Assembly: GCA_002506745.1 (NCBI GenBank)
Contig: DAYE01000011.1
Coordinates: 1 to 13,849, forward strand
Reading direction: 5' to 3'
DNA: 13,849 nt
DNA from: Euryarchaeota archaeon UBA33
GTDB taxonomy: Archaea; Thermoplasmatota; E2; DHVEG-1
Shown piece after piece: positions 7,761 to 13,849 of this stretch. How positions within the stretch are numbered: the first letter of the stretch is position 1; every line of letters begins with the position of its first letter. The notes under the pieces were generated by a model. It ran no database searches and was not told the origin of the DNA. It was given only the letters and a program-made list of their open reading frames with translations. A program made the position numbers and the translations under genes.

Positions 7761-8686
7761 TTGGAGTAATAGGATGGATATTGCTTATCGTTGTCTTAGT
7801 CTGGTTTTTCTCGATGGGAATTCGTGTCGTACGACCTACTCAACGGGCGCTTGTTGAGCGATTAGGGAAGTTCAGTCGTTTTCGACAACCTGGTTTTGCT
7901 TGGATTATCCCTGTCGTTGAACGATTGATTAAAGTCAACATCACAGAGATGATGGTCAATGCAGAACCACAGACTATCATTACTAAAGATAAGCTGAATG
8001 CCCAGGTTGATGCTCAAGTGTATTTCAAGGTGAAAATCGATGAGGATTCTGTCAAAGCATCTCAATACAATGTGTTTGATTACAAATATCAGATCGTCAA
8101 TCTCGCTCGCACAACGCTTCGTAACATCATTGGTACTCTGAATTTGAATGAAGCGAATAGCGATAGAAATAGAATCAACAATGAGCTGATGAGCACACTT
8201 CTGCGTGAAACCGCCAATTGGGGCATCGAGGTTGTCCGTACCGAGTTAAAGGAGATTGACCCACCAAAAGACGTACAAGATACCATGAACAAGGTGGTAA
8301 AGGCGGAAAACGAAAAACAGGCAGCGATTGATTATGCGACAGCTGCGGAAACTCAGGCGGATGGTCTCCGAAGGGCTGAGATAAAAAAAGCTGAGGGGAT
8401 GAAACAAGCAGCAATTTTAAAAGCAGAAGGGCAAGCGTTGGCAATCGTAAAAGTCGCTGAAGCAGATGCAGCGAAAATCGAAAAGATAAACACCGCTATC
8501 CAAAAATATTTCAGGAACGAAGCCCAGATCTATAAGAAATTGGAGACGATCCAATTTTCACTTGAGAACAACACGAAATACGTTATTGACCCGCATACAG
8601 AGATTACGAACGTGATCGCTGAGCAGATGGCAGGGATCGTACCGATCGAAAAAAAAGGCGCATCCGGGGCGCAATCGACCGATTGA
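7751..8686 (+). CDS. SPFH/stomatin-like membrane protein (paraslipin type)
   Basis: A 311-residue protein of the stomatin/prohibitin/HflK group, which forms ring-like assemblies on the membrane, organises lipid domains and modulates membrane proteases. The N terminus (about 3-24) is one membrane helix. Residues 25-180 form the SPFH domain, with VVRPTQRALVERLGKF (26-41), QPGFAWIIPVVER (46-58), TKDKLNAQVDAQVYFKV (78-94) and WGIEVVRTELKEIDPP (157-172). A charged, alanine-rich coiled coil follows (about 183-246), including RRAEIKKAEGMKQAAILKAE (207-226), then a helical tail. GAGGTG (7739-7744) sits six bases before the ATG, a strong ribosome site. Archaeal stomatins are often paired with an NfeD-type protease; no NfeD gene is adjacent here. 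The neighbours are the 100-residue ORF upstream and a convergent tRNA gene downstream. Confidence 0.93.
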   Translation: MDLIGVIGWILLIVVLVWFFSMGIRVVRPTQRALVERLGKFSRFRQPGFAWIIPVVERLIKVNITEMMVNAEPQTIITKDKLNAQVDAQVYFKVKIDEDSVKASQYNVFDYKYQIVNLARTTLRNIIGTLNLNEANSDRNRINNELMSTLLRETANWGIEVVRTELKEIDPPKDVQDTMNKVVKAENEKQAAIDYATAAETQADGLRRAEIKKAEGMKQAAILKAEGQALAIVKVAEADAAKIEKINTAIQKYFRNEAQIYKKLETIQFSLENNTKYVIDPHTEITNVIAEQMAGIVPIEKKGASGAQSTD

Positions 8687-8729
8687 ATCAACTGGCAGTG
8701 CGACACCCTCTTTCTTTCGAAAAAAACCC

Positions 8730-8735
8730 TTTTTT
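8730..8735 (+). terminator. T-tract terminator after the SPFH gene
   Basis: A run of six T follows the SPFH stop by about 44 bases. Archaeal RNA polymerase terminates on T-tracts without needing a hairpin. It is part of a two-sided terminator between convergent genes. Confidence 0.5.
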
Positions 8736-8744
8736 AAAAAAAAA
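8736..8744 (-). terminator. T-tract terminator after tRNA-Val
   Basis: On the minus strand this is a run of nine T beginning eight bases after the tRNA discriminator base. A second run of seven T follows (8726-8720). This is a typical archaeal tRNA terminator. Confidence 0.65.
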
Positions 8745-8751
8745 CGAGGAG

Positions 8752-8825
8752 TGGGCTCGTTGAGATTCGAACTCAAGACCTCCTCCGTGTCAGGGAGACG
8801 TCATAACCAACTAGACCACGAGCCC
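8752..8825 (-). tRNA. tRNA-Val (anticodon GAC)
   Basis: On the minus strand the acceptor stem GGGCTCG pairs fully with CGAGCCC. The D arm is GTC-TAGTTGGTTAT-GAC, and the anticodon stem TCTCC/GGAGG has one wobble pair. The loop CTGACAC gives anticodon GAC (bases 8791-8789), which reads GUC and GUU valine codons. The T arm is TTGAG-TTCGAAT-CTCAA. The discriminator is A (8752), and no CCA is encoded, as is common in archaea. There is no intron. A T-tract follows immediately. Confidence 0.95.
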
Positions 8826-8874
8826 AATAGCAAAAACACTATCACTGCGTGTAGCGTAACCAGAATTTCTATTA

Positions 8875-8883
8875 CTTTTTAAA
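8875..8883 (-). promoter_or_regulatory. Candidate TATA box of tRNA-Val
   Basis: TTTAAAAAG on the minus strand lies about 54 bases upstream of the first tRNA base. Initiation about 25 bases downstream would leave a leader of roughly 30 bases for RNase P to remove. Read-through from the caspase-like gene upstream is an alternative source of transcription. Confidence 0.4.
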
Positions 8884-8925
8884 TGTTTCAGTAGCCCCTT
8901 ATCCAGTGTGCCGCAGGATTTATTA

Positions 8926-9780
8926 TTAATACGTTAGTGGAAATTCTGTACCGAATAAATCAGCTTCTGTTGGGTGTTGATTGCCGCCGAGATCCATCCA
9001 GAATTTCGCCCATGCAAACGCTTCCTGAGCGGAATTTATTCCATCGCCATTTCCGGTTGCATCAGCCCAGCCATTTAAACCACTTATGATGAGATTTGAG
9101 AAATCTATACCATATGATACTTCATTTTCCTGGCAGGACATCGCCGTATACCTCTTTTGGTTCGTGTAGCTAAATGGCAAATCATTGAACCCACCGCTAT
9201 AGCAACTATCGACAACAAGACAGAGCCCCTTACATTTTATACTGCTGAGGAGGAAGTTTAACAGATCGTCCCAGATTATACCATACCATTTATTAAATCC
9301 ATTGTACATGACAAGAAACTCGTCTGCCCCGTCCGGCTCGTCTTTTGGTGGAAGATCCCATGGTAAACCATTTCTTAGCAAGGGTGCTCCATGAGTGGTG
9401 AGGTAGACAAATACATAATCCTCACTTTTCGAGTTTTTTCTTAGCCAGAGCAATTCCTTGATGAGGTTCTGAAGGTAGCATTGACCTCCTTTCTGGACAT
9501 GGATATTACTGGCTTGCCAGTACTGTGGTGAACCGAGGAGGGTATTATACAGGTCATCACAGGCTTGCAGCATGTCTGGGCGATCCTGGTCGGGAGCATT
9601 TTCATAGACCCCAACTGCGAATAATAGTCCCCAGTATTGCGATGCCGATGCTTGTTGAGGTTGTGTGTTTTTCTTTTTTACAGTAAGAGAGCTTAATCCA
9701 GCGGAACATGCTGGAGAAATCAATAATACAATACAGATCATCGATATGATGCATACGCTGAATTTCATTTTTCTTTTCAT
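8926..9780 (-). CDS. Exported caspase-like cysteine peptidase (C13/C14, clan CD)
   Basis: A 284-residue predicted secreted protein. Residues 1-27 are a signal peptide: basic MKRKMK, hydrophobic core, then SPACSAG; the cysteine at 25 is in a poor lipobox context. The clan CD catalytic dyad is visible: His130 in VFVYLTTHGAPL (123-134) and Cys193 in LVVDSCYSGGF (188-198). An early VGVYENAPDQDRPDM (56-70) fits the first strand and loop of the fold. DATGNGDGINSAQE (240-253) resembles an EF-hand or dockerin calcium loop, and GGNQHPTEAD (265-274) resembles the 'NQHP' segment of archaeal and bacterial C13-like proteins. GGGGAT upstream of the ATG serves as ribosome site. Three TAA codons stand in tandem at the end (8928-8920). 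Possible roles are extracellular protein degradation or surface processing; cleavage specificity cannot be read. Confidence 0.82.
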   Translation of the reverse strand: MKRKMKFSVCIISMICIVLLISPACSAGLSSLTVKKKNTQPQQASASQYWGLLFAVGVYENAPDQDRPDMLQACDDLYNTLLGSPQYWQASNIHVQKGGQCYLQNLIKELLWLRKNSKSEDYVFVYLTTHGAPLLRNGLPWDLPPKDEPDGADEFLVMYNGFNKWYGIIWDDLLNFLLSSIKCKGLCLVVDSCYSGGFNDLPFSYTNQKRYTAMSCQENEVSYGIDFSNLIISGLNGWADATGNGDGINSAQEAFAWAKFWMDLGGNQHPTEADLFGTEFPLTY

Positions 9781-9819
9781 AGTATCCCCTTAGATATCTA
9801 ATAATTATAATAATTTAAT

Positions 9820-9827
9820 CATATAAA
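9820..9827 (-). promoter_or_regulatory. TATA box of the caspase-like gene
   Basis: TTTATATG on the minus strand, centred about 43 bases before the ATG at 9780. Initiation about 25 bases downstream gives a leader of roughly 18 bases carrying the GGGGAT ribosome site. Spacing and sequence agree well with archaeal promoters. Confidence 0.55.
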
Positions 9828-9865
9828 TTCTTTTCGTTTCTTTTCATCACGTAGGAAAAAGAAAC

Positions 9866-9894
9866 GATTTAATACGCAGCAACCCTTTCAGGGT
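9866..9894 (+). promoter_or_regulatory. Candidate promoter and dyad of the sugar-nucleotide cluster
   Basis: GATTTAATA (9866-9874) is a TATA-like element about 50 bases before the NDP-sugar synthase ATG. The inverted repeat ACCCT-TTC-AGGGT (9882-9894) lies just before the expected start site near 9895, where a bound regulator could block initiation. The divergent caspase-like promoter lies on the other side of the same 139-base gap. Confidence 0.4.
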
Positions 9895-9919
9895 CTAATA
9901 ATACCATTAAGGGACTGAC

Positions 9920-10948
9920 ATGGAGGCAATCATCCTTGCAGGAGGCTTTGGCACCAGACTTCGACCATTTACGTTCACCAGAGCAAAATCACTCTTGCCG
10001 ATCATCAACGAGCCGATGATTGCTCATTTGATCAAGACCCTTCCAAAAAAAGTAGATACCGTCATTCTCGCGGTGAACTATCGACGAGAACAAATCGAGG
10101 AGTATTTCTGTAAACATGACTTTGGGAAAACGATTATTGTCAACGAAGAACCCGAGCCGCTGGGGACTGGTGGTGCGGTTAAATTCGCTGATAAACACAT
10201 CGTCGGGTCTTTTTTTGTGCTCAATGCCGATATCATCTGCTCCTTGAATCTTGCAGAGATGCTCCGGTTTCATGAAAAGAAAAAAGCGGTCGCAACGATA
10301 TCACTTTGGCCGGTTGAGAACGTCTCAGAGTTTGGCGTCGTCGACATCAGAAAAGATGGGACCATCACAAAGTTTGTCGAAAAACCAAAAGCAGAAGATG
10401 CGCCCTCTGATCTGATTAATGCAGGAGCATACCTGCTCGAACCACAGGTGCTCAATTACATAGAACCAGGCAAACTGATTTCAATGGAGAAACAAATCTT
10501 CCCGCAGATTATCCAGAACACGGGACGTTTTTTCGGGTATAAATTCCAGGGGCATTGGATGGATGTCGGCAGGATCAGCAGCTACATCAGCGTCCATAAA
10601 CTCCTTTTAGAGAAGCAAAAGAAAACGTTCATCACAGGGGATCAGTGCACCATCCAAGGTATCCTCCGACAATCCTGTGCTGGCAACAGGGTGTCGGTCG
10701 GTAAGAACACGACCGTTGAATCCAGTGTGTTATTTGACGAGGTCACCATCGGAGAGAACGTCACTTTAGATCATTGCGTGATTGGTGAACACGTTTCCAT
10801 CGGTGATGGCTCTGTGCTTAGGAACGTCGCGGTCGGGGACAATGAAAGGGTCCAGGACGGCACGGTACTTGACAATGTGGTGGTGTGGAACCAGCCGATT
10901 CCGCAGGGATATCCCAGCAAACAGATTGGGAACGTGATCGGGGAGTAA
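9920..10948 (+). CDS. NDP-sugar synthase (sugar-1-phosphate nucleotidyltransferase, GDP-mannose pyrophosphorylase-like)
   Basis: Transfers NMP from an NTP to a sugar-1-phosphate to make an activated sugar. The 342-residue protein has the nucleotidyltransferase core at 1-230: LAGGFGTRLRP (6-16, nucleotide loop), Lys24 in RAKSLLP, PLGTGGAVK (80-88), LNADI with metal-binding Asp104, FVEKP (152-156), INAGAYLLEP (166-175) and HWMDVG (212-217). Residues about 253-325 are hexapeptide repeats of a left-handed beta helix (VSVGKNTTV, VTIGENVTL, VSIGDGSVL). This layout is typical of mannose-1-phosphate guanylyltransferases, but glucose-1-phosphate or GlcNAc-1-phosphate use by archaeal relatives cannot be excluded. 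A weak AGGGA site precedes the ATG. Two phosphohexomutase genes follow on the same strand, which would supply its substrate. Confidence 0.88.
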   Translation: MEAIILAGGFGTRLRPFTFTRAKSLLPIINEPMIAHLIKTLPKKVDTVILAVNYRREQIEEYFCKHDFGKTIIVNEEPEPLGTGGAVKFADKHIVGSFFVLNADIICSLNLAEMLRFHEKKKAVATISLWPVENVSEFGVVDIRKDGTITKFVEKPKAEDAPSDLINAGAYLLEPQVLNYIEPGKLISMEKQIFPQIIQNTGRFFGYKFQGHWMDVGRISSYISVHKLLLEKQKKTFITGDQCTIQGILRQSCAGNRVSVGKNTTVESSVLFDEVTIGENVTLDHCVIGEHVSIGDGSVLRNVAVGDNERVQDGTVLDNVVVWNQPIPQGYPSKQIGNVIGE

Positions 10949-10970
10949 ACCAAAAGCCTCGGCAATCAGA

Positions 10971-10979
10971 TTTTTATAA
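10971..10979 (+). promoter_or_regulatory. Possible internal TATA box before the first mutase
   Basis: TTTTTATAA lies in the 53-base gap between the NDP-sugar synthase and the first mutase. Its centre is about 27 bases before ATG 11002, so transcripts from it would start near that ATG and be almost leaderless. This would explain the lack of a clear ribosome site. It may equally be a chance AT-rich run within a polycistronic unit. Confidence 0.3.
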
Positions 10980-11001
10980 CAGGCAGCTCATGTGCTCTGT
11001 C

Positions 11002-12387
11002 ATGAAACAACCTATTTCAAAACTTATCTTCCGGGCTTATGATATCAGAGGATTGTACAACAAAGATATCTCCCCTGATATTTTTTACAAAATCGGGCTT
11101 GCCGCTGGAACGTATGTGAAACAAGCCATGCGGGGAAAACACATCTGCGTCGGTGGCGATATCCGTCAGTCCAGCCAAAGCCTCACACATGCGTTTATCG
11201 CAGGAGTCACCGCCACAGGAGTCCATATATATCATACGGGGACGACGTCATTTGGGCAAACACTTTTCACCGGGAGGGAACTGAAGGCTGATCTGATCGC
11301 GTTTGTCACCGCCAGTCACTTGCCCCCAGAATGGAACGGGATCAAGTTCTACTACGGTGATGGTGTCGGGTTCCCTGAAGAGAACCTCATGGCGATCAGA
11401 GACCTTGTTCTCCAGGATTCCTTTGAATTAGCCTCATGGGACCATATCGGTCAGGTGACCCCTGTCGACGCAAAAACAGGCTATAAAGACTTCTTTACTT
11501 CCCAGTTCAAATTCAATAGAAAACTCGCGGTCGCCCTTGACTGTGGTGGCGCAAGCATGACGCTTTCAGCGCCAGAGATTTTCACCTCGTTAGGTTTCCA
11601 TGTCATCCCGGTGTTCTGTGACCCTGATCCGACGTTCTCGAAACGTCCGTCAGACCCAAAACCAAAGAATCTTACGACCCTTGTCGAAACGATAAAGAAA
11701 AACACTTGTGACTTTGGTGTTGCCTTTGACGGTGATGGAGACCGGGCGGTCATTGTTGATAATTCTGGGCAGGTTCTTTCTGCGGATCTCACCGGGATCA
11801 TCATCGGTAAATATGGTCTGAAAAAAAAGAAAGGAACCATCATCGTGAACGTCGAATGTTCCAAATCTGTCAAAGAACAACTACAACCACTAGGATATAC
11901 CATTAAACAAATCCAGGTCGGCCATACCTTCTTAACACTTGAAGCAAAACAGACAGGCGCGCTTCTCGGGATAGAATCCTCAGGCCATCTCATCATACCA
12001 GAATACTTTCTCTTCGATGACGCACTCGTCGTCCCCCTGAAGATCGCGCACATCCTCGATACCATCAAAAGACCGTTACATGACCTGGTGATGGAGACTC
12101 CCAGTTATCCGACCCGAAAAGAGGAAATCGAATGTGCTGATGACATCAAGTTCGATGTCATCCAACGACTCAAACAGCAGCTCTCAAAGGAATATGAACA
12201 GGTGAACACCATGGATGGTATACGGGTTGATTTCAAGGATGGATGGGTGCTGATACGTGCCTCAAACACAAGCCCGATCATCCGATTGACCGCAGAGGCA
12301 GACACTATGGTTGTCCTTGAGGAAGTATCCACCCGGTTCCTCAAAAAAACACAGGAAATGATTCAACAAAAGAAAACAACCCTATAA
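11002..12387 (+). CDS. Phosphohexomutase, PMM/PGM type (phosphomannomutase/phosphoglucomutase)
   Basis: Interconverts hexose-6-phosphate and hexose-1-phosphate through a phosphoserine. The 461 residues show the four alpha-phosphohexomutase signatures: FRAYDIRG (10-17); TASHLPPEWNGIKF (103-116, phosphoserine Ser105); the metal loop DGDGDR (243-248); the sugar loop GIESSGH (323-329); and the phosphate loop RASNTSP (419-425). The ESSGH and RASNTSP forms resemble PMM/PGM enzymes rather than GlmM. The usual Asn after SH is Leu here, a variant I recall in some homologues. I chose ATG 11002; ATG 10990 in the same frame adds four residues, and longer extensions run into the preceding gene. The gene lies 14 bases before glmM. 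The likely substrate is mannose or glucose phosphate feeding the adjacent NDP-sugar synthase; this is inferred. Confidence 0.87.
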   Translation: MKQPISKLIFRAYDIRGLYNKDISPDIFYKIGLAAGTYVKQAMRGKHICVGGDIRQSSQSLTHAFIAGVTATGVHIYHTGTTSFGQTLFTGRELKADLIAFVTASHLPPEWNGIKFYYGDGVGFPEENLMAIRDLVLQDSFELASWDHIGQVTPVDAKTGYKDFFTSQFKFNRKLAVALDCGGASMTLSAPEIFTSLGFHVIPVFCDPDPTFSKRPSDPKPKNLTTLVETIKKNTCDFGVAFDGDGDRAVIVDNSGQVLSADLTGIIIGKYGLKKKKGTIIVNVECSKSVKEQLQPLGYTIKQIQVGHTFLTLEAKQTGALLGIESSGHLIIPEYFLFDDALVVPLKIAHILDTIKRPLHDLVMETPSYPTRKEEIECADDIKFDVIQRLKQQLSKEYEQVNTMDGIRVDFKDGWVLIRASNTSPIIRLTAEADTMVVLEEVSTRFLKKTQEMIQQKKTTL

Positions 12388-12401
12388 CGGAGTAGGAAGA
12401 T

Positions 12402-13784
12402 ATGACACGGCTTTTTGGTACCAACGGCATCAGAGGCGTCGTGAACCAAGACATGAACAGCGCACTTGCGTTAGGAATCGGACAAGCCTGGGGCACGTAC
12501 CTAAAAAAAACAGTACCTCGGCCGAAATGCGCCATTGGAACCGATGCTCGACTTTCCAATCATATGTTAAAATCTGCGGTCACCGCCGGGTTTCTTTCAA
12601 CAGGTTGTGATGTGGTCGACGTCGGTCTTGTCCCAACCCCGACCCTGCAATATACTATCAAAGAGAAACGATTTGATGCTGGCGTCATCATCACCGCTTC
12701 TCATAATCCTCCTCAGTTCAACGGCATCAAAGGAACAGCGCATGATGGAACTGAGCTTACAAAAGACGTTGAAGAGGCAATCGAACACATCTATTTTTCT
12801 GAACAATTCGCTCTTTCAGATTGGGACCAGGTTGGAAATTATTCAACCTGGGATGGTGCGATAGAACTGTACATCGAAGGAATTCTCTCAATGGTGGATG
12901 TCGCCTCTATCAAAAAACAACGATTCCATGTCGTCCTTGACTGTGGGAACGGTGCTGGATGTCTTGTCGCCCCTGTTCTTTTAAAAAAACTTGGATGCGT
13001 GGTGACTGAGTTGAACTGTGAACCTGATGGTACGTTTCCTGGGCGTCACTCGGAACCCCTGCCTGAGAACCTTACCCTGCTTATAGAAAAAGTCCCTGAG
13101 ATTCATGCGTCGTTCGGAGTCGGGCTTGATGGGGATGCAGACCGGGCGATCTTCGTTGATGAGAACGGATCTTATATCTGGGGCGACAAATCACTTTCAC
13201 TTGTCGGAAAATATATCACTAGAAAAACGAAAGGAGGGATCACAGTCACCCCTGTGACGACCTCGACGTGTTTTGAAGACGTGGTCCATCAGAACAACGG
13301 GAGTATCATCTACACTAAGGTCGGATCTCCCATCGTCGCAGGTGTTATGAAACAAAACCATGCGGTGTTCGGAGGGGAAGAGAACGGCGGGCTTATATTC
13401 CCTGCGTTCCAGTACTGCCGCGATTCTGCGATGTCACTTGCAACACTCCTTGAAATCCTGGCAAGAGAAAAAAGACCGCTCTCTGAACTCATCTCGGAGA
13501 TCCCCTCGTATGAAATGCTTAAAACAAAAATAGTGTGTCCCAATGAGAAGAAAGAACGGATCATGAATCTGTTAGCAGAGGAAATGAGGAACCATCACGA
13601 CATTATAGATATTGATAGAACCGATGGATTAAAATTGTACATGACGGACGGATGGGTGCTGATGCGTCCATCAGGGACAGAACCGATTTTTAGAGTCTAC
13701 GTCGAAGCAAAAGAAAAAAACAAGGCTGAACAGATAGCGACCTTCTACAAACACCTTGTCGAAGCCCTCATGCAACGTGCATAG
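12402..13784 (+). CDS. glmM: Phosphoglucosamine mutase, archaeal GlmM type
   Basis: Converts glucosamine-6-phosphate to glucosamine-1-phosphate on the way to UDP-GlcNAc; some archaeal relatives also use mannose or glucose phosphates. The 460-residue protein begins MTRLFGTNGIRG, as GlmM enzymes do. It has TASHNPPQFNGIK (98-110, phosphoserine Ser100), the metal loop DGDADR (243-248), the archaeal sugar loop GGEENGG (324-330) with FQYCRDSAMS after it, and the phosphate loop RPSGTEP (422-428). All catalytic positions are present. The ATG lies 14 bases after the first mutase stop, with GGAG and AGGAAG just before it, so the pair is co-transcribed. The two neighbours are paralogues of equal length with different sugar and phosphate loops, pointing to different substrates. 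Confidence 0.88.
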   Translation: MTRLFGTNGIRGVVNQDMNSALALGIGQAWGTYLKKTVPRPKCAIGTDARLSNHMLKSAVTAGFLSTGCDVVDVGLVPTPTLQYTIKEKRFDAGVIITASHNPPQFNGIKGTAHDGTELTKDVEEAIEHIYFSEQFALSDWDQVGNYSTWDGAIELYIEGILSMVDVASIKKQRFHVVLDCGNGAGCLVAPVLLKKLGCVVTELNCEPDGTFPGRHSEPLPENLTLLIEKVPEIHASFGVGLDGDADRAIFVDENGSYIWGDKSLSLVGKYITRKTKGGITVTPVTTSTCFEDVVHQNNGSIIYTKVGSPIVAGVMKQNHAVFGGEENGGLIFPAFQYCRDSAMSLATLLEILAREKRPLSELISEIPSYEMLKTKIVCPNEKKERIMNLLAEEMRNHHDIIDIDRTDGLKLYMTDGWVLMRPSGTEPIFRVYVEAKEKNKAEQIATFYKHLVEALMQRA

Positions 13785-13791
13785 AAAATCA

Positions 13792-13798
13792 TTTTTTT
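13792..13798 (+). terminator. T-tract after glmM
   Basis: A run of seven T begins eight bases after the glmM stop, without a clear hairpin. This fits an archaeal terminator closing the sugar-nucleotide cluster. Confidence 0.5.
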
Positions 13799-13834
13799 AT
13801 ATGCGTTAGTATGTCTCCTGTCATCTAGGTAAAA

Positions 13835-13843
13835 CTTATAAAT
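13835..13843 (+). promoter_or_regulatory. TATA box of a gene beyond the window
   Basis: CTTATAAAT, seven bases from the window end and following the glmM T-tract, matches archaeal TATA elements. It suggests a separately transcribed gene starting within about 60 bases past base 13849. Confidence 0.4.
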
Positions 13844-13849
13844 AAGAAG

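Noticed and set aside
8752..8825. tRNA gene as an integration (att) site
   Set aside because: I saw no repeat of the tRNA 3' end elsewhere in the window and no integrase nearby.
10885..11001. Upstream extension of the first mutase frame into the NDP-sugar synthase
   Set aside because: It overlaps the end of a well-supported gene in another frame, has no family similarity, and the mutase signature FRAYDIRG lies just after ATG 11002 as expected.
11481..12068. Long open frame of 195 codons on the minus strand inside the first mutase
   Set aside because: It is antisense to a gene with all family motifs. Its composition, rich in Ser, Pro, Arg and Met, is that of a shadow frame.

Overview
The window is chromosomal DNA of a euryarchaeal-type archaeon. 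AT-rich TATA elements of archaeal type lie 20-60 bases before several starts. The tRNA gene has no encoded CCA and has T-tract terminators. Several genes have family types best known in archaea: an endonuclease Q-type PHP protein and a GlmM-like mutase with the GGEENGG motif. A bacterial-type DNA gyrase B fits the gyrase-bearing euryarchaea. A Thermoplasmatota-like lineage is a guess; no rRNA is present to settle it. Shine-Dalgarno (SD) sites (GGAGGT, GGTGGAG, GAGGTG, GTGAT) precede many genes.

Layout. (1) 1-1912, minus: gyrB, complete except for the last two bases of its stop. (2) 1913-2228: divergent regulatory region with TATA elements, two dyads and a possible 23-residue ORF. (3) 2229-5653, plus: a compact run of three genes, namely a secreted or membrane-anchored Vps62-like protein, endonuclease Q, and a GAF-type free methionine-(R)-sulfoxide reductase homologue that overlaps endonuclease Q by four bases. 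(4) 5763-7181, minus: a MATE exporter, divergent from (5) 7309-7611, plus: an unrecognised 100-residue protein. The two appear to share one symmetric TATA box. (6) 7751-8686, plus: a stomatin-like SPFH protein, preceded by a possible leader ORF. (7) 8752-8825, minus: tRNA-Val(GAC), converging on the SPFH gene across a two-sided T-tract terminator. (8) 8926-9780, minus: an exported caspase-like cysteine peptidase. (9) 9920-13784, plus: a sugar-nucleotide cluster of NDP-sugar synthase, a PMM/PGM-type phosphohexomutase and GlmM. A T-tract and a new TATA box follow, so another gene probably starts just beyond the window.

How the genes fit together. The last three genes supply activated sugars: the two mutases make hexose-1-phosphate and glucosamine-1-phosphate, and the nucleotidyltransferase charges a sugar-1-phosphate with a nucleotide. 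Likely sinks are cell-surface glycans. The endonuclease Q and methionine-sulfoxide reductase pair suggests linked handling of chemical damage to DNA bases and to methionine. Several products act at the envelope (Vps62-like ectodomain, MATE, SPFH, exported caspase-like protein), but they do not form one operon. I found no defence system, CRISPR array, insertion sequence or phage module. The most promising novelties are the Vps62-like/EndoQ/fRMsr neighbourhood, the exported caspase-like protein with a calcium-loop-like motif, and several short ORFs and operator-like dyads between genes.
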